A stretch of DNA of 64,000 bases, from assembly GCF_904063055.1 (NCBI RefSeq), contig NZ_CAJFCN010000005.1:310001-374000 (forward strand), read 5' to 3'. Position 1 is the first letter of the stretch, and the number at the start of each line of letters is the position of its first letter. Of the stretch, positions 46,932 through 57,205 are shown in pieces. A model generated the notes under the pieces. That model did not search any database and was not told the origin of the DNA. It saw only the letters and a program-made list of their open reading frames with translations. Made by a program: the position numbers and the translations under genes. Origin of the DNA: Pseudomonas paracarnis (GTDB lineage Bacteria > Pseudomonadota > Gammaproteobacteria > Pseudomonadales > Pseudomonadaceae).

Positions 46932-48133
46932 AGCGGCTTGATCACTTCCAGCAACGTGATCGGCAGCGCCTGGCGCCAGGTATCGAACTCGCCCAAGGGC
47001 TGCGCCTGGGCCACATGGATGCGGGTCAGTTCGCCGCCATGCTCGGCACGCCAGTTCATCAAGGTCATTTCGCTTTGCAGGGTCACGGCATTGGCAACCA
47101 GGCGGCCACCGGGGCGCAGGTGTTGCCAGCAGGTATCGAGCACGCCGTCGCGGGTGACGCCGCCGCCGATGAAGATGGCGTCTGGTGTTTCCAGGCCGCT
47201 TAACGCCTCCGGCGCCTTGCCGCGAATCAGTTGCAGACCGGGCACCCCGAGGGCGTCGCGGTTGTGTTCGATCAGGCCTTGGCGGCCGGTGTCGGCTTCA
47301 ATCGCCAAGGCACGACAGCTGGGATGGGTGCGCATCCATTCAATACCGATGGAGCCACTGCCCGCGCCCACGTCCCATAACAGTTCGCCCGGCATGGGCG
47401 CGAGGCGGGCGAGGGTCATGGCGCGCACATCGCGCTTGGTCAGTTGGCCATCGTGTTTGAAGGCTGAGTCCGGCAAGCCGGCAAGACGCGACAGACGCGG
47501 TGCGTTCGCATCCGCCAGGCAGTCGATGGCGACCAGGTTCAAATCGGCAACCGTAATGTGCTCCCACGCTTGCGCGTGCCCGTCGATACGCCGTTCAGCC
47601 GGGCCGCCCAGGTGTTCAAACACACTGATGCGGCTGGGGCCAAAACCGCGCTCGGTTAACAACGCAGCAATCAAGGCGGGACTGCTGCCATCATTGCTCA
47701 GTACCAACAAGCGCACACCACTGGCCAAATGCGCGTTGATTGCCGCCAATGGCCGCGCCACTACCGACAATGTCACCACCTCCTGCAACGGCCAGCCCAC
47801 GCGCGCCGCCGCCAGGGATACCGACGAGGGCGCTGGCAAAATCGTCAACTCCTCAGCCGCCACTTGCCGGGCCAGGCTGGCGCCGACGCCATAGAACATC
47901 GGGTCGCCACTGGCCAATACGCACACAGGCTCTCCACGCCGCGACAACACCGGCTCCAGGGAAAACGGGCTCGGCCACAGCTGGCGCTCGCCACCAATAC
48001 ACTGCGGCAGCAGGTCCAACTGGCGCTGAGCACCTATAATCCGCGTGGCGCGCAGCAAGGCATGCCGGGCATTCCTGCCCAGGCCTTTGAAGCCGTCTTC
48101 ACCGATGCCTACAACCGTCAGCCAGGGCGACAT
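46928..48133 (-). CDS. cobL: Precorrin-6Y C5,15-methyltransferase CobL
   Basis: A 401-aa fusion of CbiE and CbiT. The N-terminal tetrapyrrole methylase half ([30 protein letters not shown]) methylates C5; the C-terminal Rossmann half ([18 protein letters not shown]) methylates C15 and decarboxylates. It is divergent from cobG with a 95-base gap holding both promoters. No cobalamin riboswitch-like structure was seen. Confidence 0.96.
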   Translation of the reverse strand: MSPWLTVVGIGEDGFKGLGRNARHALLRATRIIGAQRQLDLLPQCIGGERQLWPSPFSLEPVLSRRGEPVCVLASGDPMFYGVGASLARQVAAEELTILPAPSSVSLAAARVGWPLQEVVTLSVVARPLAAINAHLASGVRLLVLSNDGSSPALIAALLTERGFGPSRISVFEHLGGPAERRIDGHAQAWEHITVADLNLVAIDCLADANAPRLSRLAGLPDSAFKHDGQLTKRDVRAMTLARLAPMPGELLWDVGAGSGSIGIEWMRTHPSCRALAIEADTGRQGLIEHNRDALGVPGLQLIRGKAPEALSGLETPDAIFIGGGVTRDGVLDTCWQHLRPGGRLVANAVTLQSEMTLMNWRAEHGGELTRIHVAQAQPLGEFDTWRQALPITLLEVIKPL

Positions 48134-48228
48134 ATCAATTCCTTGAACGACATCCGACGGGCAGGCTTTTCATGCCGCCGGACAAAGCAGGCATAATACC
48201 GCGCCTTTACCCGTCAACCGGTAGCCCC

Positions 48229-49518
48229 GTGAACCCAACGCCCGCTGTGAATACCTTGCGCCCCTCGGCTTGTCCGGGGTTGCTGCGTATTGTGCAGGCG
48301 TTGGACGGCGGCATTTGCCGAGTCAAATTGGCGGGCGGCGCGATCACTGCCGCCCAGGCCCACGCCGTGGCGGACGCGGCCCAGGCGTATGCGGGCGGGG
48401 TGATCGAGGCGACCAACCGCGCCAACCTGCAGATCCGCGGCATCGGCGCCGAGCAGGAGGCGTTGATCGCCCGGCTGCTGGCGGCGGGCCTGGGCCCCAG
48501 CAACGCGGGCGGTGACGACGTGCGCAACCTGATGCTCAGCCCCAGCGCCGGCATCGACCCGCAGATGCTGTTCGACACCCGCCCGCTGGCCGCACAGATC
48601 CTCGCCACTCTGGAGAACCATCCGCGTTTCCATGAATTGTCGGCCAAGTTCGCGGTGCAACTCGATGGTGGCGAGGACCTGGCGATGCTCGAACATCACC
48701 ACGACCTGTGGTTATCGGCCTTCGTACGCCACGGCGAAACCCTGCTCGCGTTCGGCCTGGCCGGTTGTCCGGGCCTGGATGCGCCCCTGGCCGCCGTGCC
48801 ATTGGGCCAAGGCCTTGAGTTGGTAGTGGCTGTGCTGGAAACCTTTCTGGACCTCGCCACCCCAGAGCAAACGCGTATGCGTCATTTGCCTGTGGATAAC
48901 GTACTGAGCCATTTGCGCTTGCCGTTGCTGCCAATCGACGGCTTCGAGCGCCCGCCCAGCGACCCGTCGCTCCAGGTGGGCACTTATCCACAAGTGCAAA
49001 AGAATCAGTTCTACGTCGCCGCCCTCGCGCCCTTGGGCCGCCTGGACCCGACGATGCTCAAGGGCGCCGCACAACTGGCCAGCGACTATGGGGACGGCAC
49101 CTTGCGCTTCACCCCCTGGCAAGGTGTGCTGGTGCCCAACGTCGAAAAGCCTCACGCCGTGACCGAGCGCCTGGCGCAACTGGGCTTTATCTGCTCGCTC
49201 GGCCACCCGCTGGCGCGCATGATTGCCTGCACCGGTTCCAGCGGCTGCGCAAAAGGCCTGGCCGACACCAAGGCCGACGCCGTGCAACTGGCCGCTCTGC
49301 AATCGGGCGTTGAGGTGCATCTGTCCGGCTGCCCGCGCTCCTGTGCTGCCGCGCACACCGCGCCAGTCACCTTGCTGGCGGTGAGCCCCGGCCACTACGA
49401 CCTCTATTTTCGCGATGCAGCCCAGCCTGGTTTTGGCCGGCTGCACGCGCGCACTCTTTCCATTGAAGCGGCGGGCGCCCTGTTGCGCGCTCGTCCACGG
49501 AGCAACACCGATGATTGA
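48229..49518 (+). CDS. cobG: Precorrin-3B synthase CobG
   Basis: A 429-aa iron–sulfur enzyme of the nitrite/sulfite-reductase fold, performing O2-dependent ring contraction. The cluster cysteines are in CTGSSGCAKGLADTKAD and HLSGCPRSCAAAH; ferredoxin-like halves begin RPSACPGLLRI. The start is uncertain: GTG 48229 and GTG 48247 are both possible, while a 48172 ATG lies upstream of the likely -10 box CATAAT (48192-48197). Presence of CobG marks the aerobic pathway. First gene of cobGHIJ. Confidence 0.92.
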   Translation: MNPTPAVNTLRPSACPGLLRIVQALDGGICRVKLAGGAITAAQAHAVADAAQAYAGGVIEATNRANLQIRGIGAEQEALIARLLAAGLGPSNAGGDDVRNLMLSPSAGIDPQMLFDTRPLAAQILATLENHPRFHELSAKFAVQLDGGEDLAMLEHHHDLWLSAFVRHGETLLAFGLAGCPGLDAPLAAVPLGQGLELVVAVLETFLDLATPEQTRMRHLPVDNVLSHLRLPLLPIDGFERPPSDPSLQVGTYPQVQKNQFYVAALAPLGRLDPTMLKGAAQLASDYGDGTLRFTPWQGVLVPNVEKPHAVTERLAQLGFICSLGHPLARMIACTGSSGCAKGLADTKADAVQLAALQSGVEVHLSGCPRSCAAAHTAPVTLLAVSPGHYDLYFRDAAQPGFGRLHARTLSIEAAGALLRARPRSNTDD

Positions 49519-50137
49519 TTACATCCGCGACGGTCAGGAGATCTATCGCAACTCCTTCGCCATTATTCGCGCGGAAGCCAAGTTGGACCGCATCCCGGCT
49601 GATTTGGAAAAACTCGCGGTGCGGGTGATCCATGCGTGCGGCATGGTCGAAGCCATCGACGGCCTGCAATTCTCCGAAGGGGCCGGCAAGGCCGGGCGTG
49701 ACGCGTTGGCCGCTGGCGCGCCGATTCTGTGCGATGCGCGGATGGTCTCCGAAGGCGTGACTCGCACACGCCTGCCGGCCAATAACCAGGTGATCTGCAC
49801 CCTGCGTGACGACAGCGTGCCGGAGCTGGCGCGGGAGCTGGGCAACACCCGTTCCGCCGCCGCCCTTGAGCTGTGGCGCCCGCACCTGGAGGGCAGTGTG
49901 GTGGTGATCGGCAACGCGCCGACCGCGTTGTTCTACCTGCTGGAAATGCTCGACGCCGGCGCGCCGAAACCGGCGCTGATCCTCGGTTTCCCGGTGGGTT
50001 TTGTCGGCGCCGCCGAATCCAAGGCCATGCTCGCCGCTGACAGCCGTGGGGTGCCGTTCGTGATCATGCAAGGTCGCCTGGGCGGCAGCGCCATGGCTGC
50101 CGCCGCCGTCAATGCCCTGGCCACGGAGGTCGAATAA
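49511..50137 (+). CDS. cobH: Precorrin-8X methylmutase CobH
   Basis: A 208-aa isomerase moving the C11 methyl to C12. [16 protein letters not shown] is the family start, with catalytic His in [11 protein letters not shown], and [14 protein letters not shown] and [16 protein letters not shown] at the end. It overlaps cobG by eight bases and its TAATG end overlaps cobI, showing translational coupling. Confidence 0.96.
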   Translation: MIDYIRDGQEIYRNSFAIIRAEAKLDRIPADLEKLAVRVIHACGMVEAIDGLQFSEGAGKAGRDALAAGAPILCDARMVSEGVTRTRLPANNQVICTLRDDSVPELARELGNTRSAAALELWRPHLEGSVVVIGNAPTALFYLLEMLDAGAPKPALILGFPVGFVGAAESKAMLAADSRGVPFVIMQGRLGGSAMAAAAVNALATEVE

Positions 50138-50868
50138 TGCAGGTGCGCGGACGTTTGCTTGGCCTGGGCGTAGGCCCCGGCGACCCGGAACTGATCACCG
50201 TCAAGGCTCTGCGCTTGCTGCGTGAATCGCCGGTGGTGGCGTACTTCGTGGCCAAGGGCAAGAAGGGCAACGCCTTCGGCATCATCGAGGACCACCTGGT
50301 GCCGCAACAGACCCTGATGCCGCTGGTGTACCCGGTGACCACCGAAGTGCTGCCCGCGCCGCTGTCCTACGAGCAAGTGATCAGCGACTTCTACGACAGC
50401 GCCAGCCTCGACGTGGCCGCGCACCTGGACGCGGGCCGCGACGTGGCGGTGATCTGCGAAGGTGACCCGTTTTTCTACGGCTCCTACATGTACCTGCATG
50501 ACCGCCTGGCCGAGCGCTACGACGCCGAGGTGATTCCAGGCGTGTGCTCGATGCTCGGTGGTGCCTCGGTACTCGGCGCGCCGTTGGTGTATCGCAACCA
50601 GAGCTTGTCGGTGCTCTCGGGCGTGTTGCCCCACGAGGATCTCAAGCGCCGCTTGGCGGATGCCGATGCCGCAGTGATCATGAAGCTGGGGCGCAACTTT
50701 CCGAAAGTGCGCCAGGTGTTGGAAGAACTGGGTCTCGCCGAGCGGGCGTTGTACGTGGAGCGCGCGACCATGGCCAACCAGAAGATCGTGCCGCTGGATC
50801 AGGTGGAGCCGATGTCGTCGCCGTATTTCTCACTGATCATCGTGCCCGGTGAACGGTGGCAAGGTTGA
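50137..50868 (+). CDS. cobI: Precorrin-2 C20-methyltransferase CobI
   Basis: A 243-aa class III tetrapyrrole methylase. [24 protein letters not shown] is the SAM-binding start, and [22 protein letters not shown] carries the second conserved loop. It adds the C20 methyl of precorrin-3A. Its ATG shares a base with the cobH stop; its stop shares a base with the cobJ start. Confidence 0.96.
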   Translation: MQVRGRLLGLGVGPGDPELITVKALRLLRESPVVAYFVAKGKKGNAFGIIEDHLVPQQTLMPLVYPVTTEVLPAPLSYEQVISDFYDSASLDVAAHLDAGRDVAVICEGDPFFYGSYMYLHDRLAERYDAEVIPGVCSMLGGASVLGAPLVYRNQSLSVLSGVLPHEDLKRRLADADAAVIMKLGRNFPKVRQVLEELGLAERALYVERATMANQKIVPLDQVEPMSSPYFSLIIVPGERWQG

Positions 50869-52505
50869 TGACCCCGGCGATTGTGATTCTGGGCCAGGGC
50901 AGCCTGACGACTGCGCGCAAGCTTCAGCAGGTTTACCCCGGCGCGTTGATCCACGGTTTGGCCACACGGGTTGAAGGTGCAGACCGCACCTACAGCGAAT
51001 TCGGCGCGACCTTGCGTCAGCTTTATCAGCAGGGCACGCCACTGATTGCCCTGTGCGCCGCGGGCATTGTGATCCGCACCCTGGCGCCGTTGCTGCTGGA
51101 AAAGGGCGAAGAGCCCGCCGTGCTGGCCGTGGCCGAAGACGGCAGCGCGGTGGTGCCGTTGCTCGGTGGCCTGGGTGGCGTGAACCTGATGGCGCGCGAC
51201 ATTGGCGCAGCACTCGGCGTGTCTGCCGCCATCACCACCAGCGGCGAGTTGCGTTTTGGCACCTGCCTGCTCAACCCGCCAGCGGGCTATCAACTGGCCG
51301 ACATCGAGTTGGGCAAACGCTTTGTCTCCGACCTTCTGGCCGGCGAAAGCGTGCGCATCGAAGGCGCGGCGCCATGGCTGGAGGAGGCTAACCTGCCTCA
51401 GGATCAACAGGCGCGCCTGGCGATTCATGTGGGCAGTGCCGAGCGCACACCGACAGCCAACGAGTTGCTGATTTACCCGCAGAATGTCTACGTCACCTGC
51501 CGGCCGGGTGCGCAGTTGGCCGAGCGTGTGCGCACGGCGTTGCAGGAGGCGGGCGTGGCCGTGCAATCCCTGGCCTGCCTGCTGGCCAGCGACCTGCAGA
51601 TGGCTGACGCGTCCTTGCATGAGGCCGCGTCGGCCTTGGGTGTACCGTTGCGCTTTGCCGCGCTGACACCCGTTGCGGACATCAGTATTACCGTGGCCGA
51701 GCAGCCCTTGGACCTGTCACAGGTTGGGCGCCCGCGCGGGCGGCTGGCGGTGATTGGCCTGGGCCCCGGCGCCGCAGAACTGATGGTGCCGGCGGTGAAG
51801 GCGGAACTGGCGCGTTGCACCGATGTGCTGGGCTATGAAACCTACGTGCGCATGGCCGGGCCATTCCGTGACGATCAAGTGCAACACTGCACCGACAACC
51901 GCGAAGAAATGCAGCGCGCCCGCCACGCCTTCGAGCTAGCTGCGCAAGGCCGCTCGGTGGTGGTGGTGTCCTCTGGTGACCCGGGTGTATTCGCCATGGC
52001 CGCGGCGGTGATCGAGGCGCTGCACGAGTCCAGCGAGCCGGCCTGGCATCAGGTCGACCTGGAAATCCTGCCAGGGGTCTCCGCCTCGCTGGCCACCGCC
52101 GCCCAGGCAGGCGCGCCGCTTGGGCATGACTTCTGTGTGATGTCGCTGTCGGATAACCTCAAGCCTTGGTCGATCATCGAAAAACGCCTGGACCTGGCTT
52201 CCCAGGCCGACCTGGCCTTGGCGTTCTACAACCCGATCTCGCGGTCGCGGCCTTGGCAACTGGGGCGCGCCCTGGAAATCGTCGCGCTGCATCGCACGCC
52301 ACAGACGCCAGTGGTGCTGGGCCGTGACATCGGCCGCCCAGGCCAGACACTGCGCGTCACCACCTTGGGGCAACTGACGCCCGAGCAGGTGGACATGCGC
52401 ACCATGGTACTGATCGGTTCATCCACCACTTGTGTGTTCCCGCGTGCGGGTGGCGGCGAGTGGGTGTACACGCCACGTTGGTATGGCAACAAACCCAACT
52501 CCTGA
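50868..52505 (+). CDS. cobJ: CbiG–CobJ fusion, precorrin-3B C17-methyltransferase
   Basis: A 545-aa two-part enzyme. Residues 1 to about 280 are CbiG-like (LCAAGIVIRTLAPLL, VVPLLGGLGGVNLMARDIG, then ACLLASDLQMADASLHEAA), and the rest is a CobJ methylase (LAVIGLGPGAAELMVPA, VVVVSSGDPGVFAMAAAVIEAL, LAFYNPISRSRPWQL). CobJ methylates C17 and contracts the ring. The fusion is common in pseudomonads. ATG 50868 overlaps the cobI stop (TGATG). A strong terminator follows. Confidence 0.95.
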   Translation: MTPAIVILGQGSLTTARKLQQVYPGALIHGLATRVEGADRTYSEFGATLRQLYQQGTPLIALCAAGIVIRTLAPLLLEKGEEPAVLAVAEDGSAVVPLLGGLGGVNLMARDIGAALGVSAAITTSGELRFGTCLLNPPAGYQLADIELGKRFVSDLLAGESVRIEGAAPWLEEANLPQDQQARLAIHVGSAERTPTANELLIYPQNVYVTCRPGAQLAERVRTALQEAGVAVQSLACLLASDLQMADASLHEAASALGVPLRFAALTPVADISITVAEQPLDLSQVGRPRGRLAVIGLGPGAAELMVPAVKAELARCTDVLGYETYVRMAGPFRDDQVQHCTDNREEMQRARHAFELAAQGRSVVVVSSGDPGVFAMAAAVIEALHESSEPAWHQVDLEILPGVSASLATAAQAGAPLGHDFCVMSLSDNLKPWSIIEKRLDLASQADLALAFYNPISRSRPWQLGRALEIVALHRTPQTPVVLGRDIGRPGQTLRVTTLGQLTPEQVDMRTMVLIGSSTTCVFPRAGGGEWVYTPRWYGNKPNS

Positions 52506-52526
52506 AACAGCCCCGTTGGCTGCCGG

Positions 52527-52575
52527 AAAGCTCCGAATATCCCAGGGATTCCCCTGGCGTTGTTCGGAGCTTTTT
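52527..52575 (+). terminator. Terminator of the cobGHIJ operon
   Basis: AAAGCTCCGAA and TTCGGAGCTTT pair across an inner CCAGGG/CCCTGG hairpin, followed by a run of five T's. It begins 22 bases after the cobJ stop. Confidence 0.95.
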
Positions 52576-52741
52576 CTTTTTTATGCGATGAAAACCGCAC
52601 GCCTGCCCGCCGCGCCTTGTCATTGCTGGACGCTGGTTTTGGGCGGGGCAGGCCAAGGGATGTTTGTCGCATGGAAACCCCGCCGCTCCCTGGACTAGTG
52701 TGGAAGCAAGCCCCATGTGGGGTGCTTGTGGAGAACAGAAA

Positions 52742-53521
52742 ATGGAGCGACGTCACAAAAGGATCAACAGCAAAAAAAGGCGCAAGTTGATTGCCGCCTA
52801 CAAGTTACCGGGCGCACCTGCCAGGCAGGCCACGGCAGTGTTGGATAGCGAGGATGATTGCAATGCGGCCGTGGTCAACAACGGCGTGATTTCGTTTGCC
52901 GAAGGCTTGTCGGCGTTGAATCGGGAATACGTGCGCAAAAGCTATCTGCTGGCCAGCAGTTATGTGAGCGATGTGCTGAACGTCCAGCGAGGCAGCGAGG
53001 CGTGGTACGAGGAATTTATCAAGGTGATGGTCAGCCTGGGGTGGCTGCCGCTGCGCAGTCGCTTTGAGCGAGTCTCGCGTGCGGGCAAGGGCCTGACGGT
53101 GCAACTGGCGGCGCTGAATATCATCGCCTCGATGCTGACGTCGACGGCGCTGTCCGGGCCACTGCTCAGCGCATTGCCAAAGCTGGCTGCCGATGCGCTG
53201 GACGCACTGAAGCGCCAGCCAGCATCTTTCGAGCTGTTCAAGCGCAATTGCGCAGTGCGTGAGGGCGGCGATTTCGGCCTGGCCTCCTGCGCTGAAACAG
53301 ACGGCGAGTTGATCATGGTGCTGGTGACCTACAGCACCCATGGTGTGGATAAACAGGTGGGCCTGCCCTTCCTGGAGTGGGACAGCTCCTCGTTCGAGGC
53401 CTTCAGCGGGCAGACTTGCCTGGTGCTCAGTACCTCGATGGTCAACGAGAAAACCATCCAACTGATGCGCGAAAGCGCCGGTGACAAAGTGGAAATGGCT
53501 ATCGCCAAATACCGGATCTAG
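52742..53521 (+). CDS. Unrecognised protein with basic N-terminus
   Basis: A 259-aa protein I cannot place in a family. The first 25 residues are very basic (MERRHKRINSKKRRKLIAAY); then an acidic patch, a helical middle with one hydrophobic stretch (LAALNIIASMLTSTALSGPLLSALPKLA), and a C-terminal mixed region with LIMVLVTYSTHGVDKQVGLPFLEWDSSSFEAF. No signal peptide or clear membrane anchor. ATG 52742 follows GGAG by eight bases. The basic start could bind nucleic acid or membrane. Its stop overlaps the convergent marC-like stop in CTAG. It is a well-formed gene of unknown role. Confidence 0.75.
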   Translation: MERRHKRINSKKRRKLIAAYKLPGAPARQATAVLDSEDDCNAAVVNNGVISFAEGLSALNREYVRKSYLLASSYVSDVLNVQRGSEAWYEEFIKVMVSLGWLPLRSRFERVSRAGKGLTVQLAALNIIASMLTSTALSGPLLSALPKLAADALDALKRQPASFELFKRNCAVREGGDFGLASCAETDGELIMVLVTYSTHGVDKQVGLPFLEWDSSSFEAFSGQTCLVLSTSMVNEKTIQLMRESAGDKVEMAIAKYRI

Positions 53522-54114
53522 GGCACCAGGTAGCCGCGTACCCCGGTAAAAATGATTTGCGCGGCCAGGGCGCAGACGAACAGGCCCATCAACCGGCTGA
53601 CAATCTGCAAGCCCTGGTCGCCGAGAATGCGTTCGATACGGTTGGACAGGTACAGCACCACGCCCACTGTCAGGCTGGCCAGGGCAATACTGAGGATGGC
53701 GGTGAGCTTATCGTCCCAGTGCGGTTGGCTGACGCCCATCACCAGTAAGGCGCCAATGGTGCCGGGGCCGACGGTGAGCGGGATGGTCAGCGGCACGATG
53801 GTCACGTCCTGCTGCACGTTGTCGGTCTGCACCGCCGACTTGCCCTGAGCCATGCCTAATGCGGAGATAAACAACACGCTGCCGGCGCCGATACGGAACG
53901 CATCCACGGTAATGCCGAACACGCTGAAAATTACCCGACCGAACAGGTAGAGCAACACGCTCGATACCAGGGTGGCCAGTGCAACTTTCCACGCCAGGCG
54001 CCGACGCTCCTTGCTGGAGTAGCCACGGGTCAGGCTGATAAAGCAGGACAGCACAAAGAACGGGCTGTAGAGCACCAGCATCTTCAGGTAAACGCTGAAC
54101 AACACATGGAGCAT
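53518..54114 (-). CDS. MarC family membrane protein
   Basis: A 198-aa six-helix membrane protein with the family segments NPF-like YSPFFVLSCFISLTRGYSSKERRRLAWK, FRIGAGSVLFISALGMAQGK and VPLTIPLTVGPGTIGALLV. MarC/YchE proteins have no proven transport function despite the old link to multiple antibiotic resistance. A REP half and repeat element lie upstream of it. Monocistronic. Confidence 0.92.
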   Translation of the reverse strand: MLHVLFSVYLKMLVLYSPFFVLSCFISLTRGYSSKERRRLAWKVALATLVSSVLLYLFGRVIFSVFGITVDAFRIGAGSVLFISALGMAQGKSAVQTDNVQQDVTIVPLTIPLTVGPGTIGALLVMGVSQPHWDDKLTAILSIALASLTVGVVLYLSNRIERILGDQGLQIVSRLMGLFVCALAAQIIFTGVRGYLVP

Positions 54115-54171
54115 GGGGGCGGCTCGCGGGCGGGGAAAGTGTGGAGGAGTCTATCCGACACAGATCAAATG

Positions 54172-54314
54172 TGGGAGCTGGCTGATCGTTCCCGCGCTCT
54201 GCTGATCGTTCCCACGCTCTGCGTGGGAATGCATCCAGTGACGCTCTGCGTCGCGTTCAAGCAGGACGCGGAGCTTACCGGGCGGCGTTGCCACGCGGAG
54301 CGTGGGAACGATCA
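54172..54314. repeat. GTTCCCACGC-family element, copy 3, with partial duplication
   Basis: A REP-like GTGGGAGCTGG (54172 on) runs into CTGATCGTTCCCGCGCTCTG and then CTGATCGTTCCCACGCTCTG, a partial tandem duplication of the left arm, before the inner section and right arm CGCGGAGCGTGGGAACGATC. The element ends at the base before the retS stop codon. Confidence 0.88.
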
Positions 54315-57089
54315 TCAGGAAAGGGTGCTGTGCTCAGGGCGCTGTTGGCGCTGCGCCACCCAGTAGTCCACCAGCTCGCGCAGTTGCGACAGTTCCACCG
54401 GCTTGGCCATATGCCCGTCCATGCCCGCCTGGCGTGCGCGTTCTTTGTGTTCCGACAGGATATGCGCGGTAAGCGCCACCACCGGCGTGCGCACGCGTTG
54501 ATGGCTGATTTCCCACGCCCGCAGTTGCTGCGTGGCGGAGAAACCATCGAGGATCGGCATCTCACAGTCCATCAATACCAGGTCATAACGCTGGGCTTTC
54601 ATTGCCTGCAGCGCTTCTTCGCCGTTGCTGGCGGTGTCCGGGTTGAGGTTGAGCTTGCCGAGCATGCCGCGAATCACTTTGGTGGAGATGCTGTTGTCTT
54701 CGGCTACCAGGATGCGGAAATCGCTGGGCACGGTAATGGCTGCCGGTGCGCTGGGGGCCGGGCGTGCAACGAGGGCGCCTTTGCTGCGCTGGGTCAGCTC
54801 ATCGGCCAGGGTGGTCTTGAGGGTATAACCCGCTACTGGCTTGGCGAGAATGCGCTTGATCCCACAGTTGCGCGCAATGATCTTGCTCGGCGCGTTACTG
54901 ATGCCGGTGAGCATGATCAGCAGTATGTCGTGGTTCAGGCTCGGATCTTCCTTGATCTTCGCCGCCAGTTGCATGCCGGTCATGCCGGGCATGTTCTGGT
55001 CCAGCAGCACCACGTCGAAGTAATCACGCAGGTGCGCTTTGGTACGCAGCAGCGCCAGGGCCTCCTTGCCCGAAGGCGCGGCGCTGACGTTCAGGCCCCA
55101 GGCCGTGCACTGCTGAACCAGCACTTTGCGGCAGGTGTCGTTATCGTCCACCACCAGTACGCGGGCGTCCTTGAGCGGGCCGTCGAGGTCGCTGGTCGGA
55201 TGCTCCAGGCGTTCCGGGTCCAGGGGCAGGGTCAGCCACAGGGTGCTGCCCTGGTGACTGCCGCTTTTGATGCCGAACTCGCCGTTCATCAACAGGATCA
55301 ATTGGCGGGCAATGACCAGGCCCAGGTGGCCGCTCAAACGCGTCGCCGAGAGGAAGTTCTTGCTGTGCAGTTCGCTGTGCAGCAGGGCGTCGCGTTCGGC
55401 GGCTTCCATGGGCACGCCGCTGTCTTGCACGGCAATGCGCAGGCGTGGCTTGGGGCTGCGCTCATCCAGGGCGACGACGATCAGCACTTCGCCTTCATCG
55501 GTTTTGTGCAGGGCGTTTTCCAAAAGGCTCAGCAGCGCCTGGCGCAGCCGCGTCGGATCACCGCTGATCACCCGTGGCACCTGAGGCTGGATAAAGCTGA
55601 TCAGCTCGACATTCTGCTGCTCGGCCTTGGCGCGGAAGATGCTCAGGCAGTCGTCGATCAATGCATTGAGGTCGAACTGCACATCATCCAGTTCGATCTG
55701 ACCGGATTCGAGCTTGGAAATGTCGAGAATTTCGTTGATCAGGGTGAGCAACTCGTTACCGGCGCTGTGGATGGTCTGCACATAGTCGCGTTGCTTCACC
55801 GACAACGGCGTGCCCAGCAGTAACTCGGTCATGCCCAGCACACCGTTCATGGGCGTGCGGATTTCGTGGCTGATCTTCGCCAGGAACTCGGCCTTGGCGG
55901 CGATTTCGGCGTTGCTGGCCGCCAGGTCGCGGCTCAGGCTGAAGCGGGTTTCGACAATGGCGCGCTGGCGCTCGCCGAGGGCCAGGCTCATCAGCAGGCC
56001 GCTGAGGCAGATAAAGCTCAGCAGGGTGACGATCAGGCCTTGTGGCGCCACCAGGGTGAGGCCGAGCAGGGCGGGCAGGATGATCAGCGTGCCGATGTTG
56101 AACACCACCATGGCCGCCACGAACAAGCGCGCCGGGCGGTAGCCTTTTTGCCAGTGATAGGCCGAGACGAACAGCATGCTCAGGCCCGCCAGCGCGACCA
56201 GGGCATAGGTGATGATGTTCAGCGGCAAGGTGTTGACGAACAACAACAGCAAGCCGCACAGGACGATCAGCAGGATGTCCGCCATCAACACTTTGTTCAG
56301 CGGATGCGGGCCCAGTGGCATGAAAAAGCGGTAGGCAAACATCAACCCGCAGGGTGCGGTCAGCAGCAGGGCCAGGTAGGCGCCAGGGGTCTGGATCGCG
56401 TGCCAGTTCGGCAGCCACGGCCCCACCAGGTTGAGCAGTAGCGCCAGGCTGAGCATCAACAGGAATTCGCACGCGGCCAGCCACAGGCTACTGCGCGAGC
56501 GGTGGTAGGCGAAGCGCGTGAGGTTGTGCAGGATCAGCATCGACAGCACGCCGAACAGCAGACCGTAGATCAATGTCTGGTTCTGGTTGGCAGCGGCCAG
56601 CACCGCCGGTTCCAGGGTGATGTAAGGGCGCAGTTCGTGTTCCGAGACCAGGCGCAAATACACCTCCAGGGGCCGCGGGCTCTGGGGCATCGGTAACATG
56701 AAGTCACTGCTGGGCAACGGGCGCTCAGCCTGGGGTTGGCGAGTGCCGGTGATTTGCTGCTCCACCAGGGTGTCGCCGTCCAGTACATACAGGCTCAGGC
56801 TGGACAGGTCCGGGGCAAACACCCGCAGCACTTGTTCGTGCTTGCCGGGTTGCAGCCTGAAGCGCACCCACAACGCACCGTCCGGCTGCGCGGCAGTGAT
56901 CCGGTCCAGTTCGATGGGGCTGAATTGATTGGTATAGCGGGCGGAACGGATGTCGCTCAGTTGCAGGTCGGCCTGTTCATCAAGCAATACCGCCCAGCCA
57001 CTGCCTTGTGCGGCGGCCTGGGCCGGTAGCAAGCAGAGCAGGGTCAGTAGACTGATTGTGAAACCTATGGCGATCCTGAGCCAGCGCAC
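54315..57089 (-). CDS. retS: Hybrid sensor kinase RetS
   Basis: A 924-aa hybrid kinase. Signal-like helix (1-25), periplasmic 7TMR-DISMED2 sensor (about 30-180), seven transmembrane helices (about 185-385), HisKA with His408 in [14 protein letters not shown], HATPase domain, then two receiver domains with Asp697 ([11 protein letters not shown]) and Asp841 ([13 protein letters not shown]). These positions are about 16-17 lower than the residues I recall for P. aeruginosa RetS (His424, Asp713, Asp858). RetS binds GacS and blocks the Gac/Rsm switch between acute and sessile life. The start is GTG, seven bases after AAGGGA. Adjacent purD matches P. aeruginosa order. Confidence 0.95.
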   Translation of the reverse strand: MRWLRIAIGFTISLLTLLCLLPAQAAAQGSGWAVLLDEQADLQLSDIRSARYTNQFSPIELDRITAAQPDGALWVRFRLQPGKHEQVLRVFAPDLSSLSLYVLDGDTLVEQQITGTRQPQAERPLPSSDFMLPMPQSPRPLEVYLRLVSEHELRPYITLEPAVLAAANQNQTLIYGLLFGVLSMLILHNLTRFAYHRSRSSLWLAACEFLLMLSLALLLNLVGPWLPNWHAIQTPGAYLALLLTAPCGLMFAYRFFMPLGPHPLNKVLMADILLIVLCGLLLLFVNTLPLNIITYALVALAGLSMLFVSAYHWQKGYRPARLFVAAMVVFNIGTLIILPALLGLTLVAPQGLIVTLLSFICLSGLLMSLALGERQRAIVETRFSLSRDLAASNAEIAAKAEFLAKISHEIRTPMNGVLGMTELLLGTPLSVKQRDYVQTIHSAGNELLTLINEILDISKLESGQIELDDVQFDLNALIDDCLSIFRAKAEQQNVELISFIQPQVPRVISGDPTRLRQALLSLLENALHKTDEGEVLIVVALDERSPKPRLRIAVQDSGVPMEAAERDALLHSELHSKNFLSATRLSGHLGLVIARQLILLMNGEFGIKSGSHQGSTLWLTLPLDPERLEHPTSDLDGPLKDARVLVVDDNDTCRKVLVQQCTAWGLNVSAAPSGKEALALLRTKAHLRDYFDVVLLDQNMPGMTGMQLAAKIKEDPSLNHDILLIMLTGISNAPSKIIARNCGIKRILAKPVAGYTLKTTLADELTQRSKGALVARPAPSAPAAITVPSDFRILVAEDNSISTKVIRGMLGKLNLNPDTASNGEEALQAMKAQRYDLVLMDCEMPILDGFSATQQLRAWEISHQRVRTPVVALTAHILSEHKERARQAGMDGHMAKPVELSQLRELVDYWVAQRQQRPEHSTLS

Positions 57090-57205
57090 GGCGAAATCCC
57101 TTCGGTAGGTGGATGCACGGGTTAACTATGCGCGGGGCGACAGGGTACGGCAAGGGCCAAAGGCCCTTACCTAACCGAACGGATAGCTACTGCAAGTGTA
57201 GCTGC

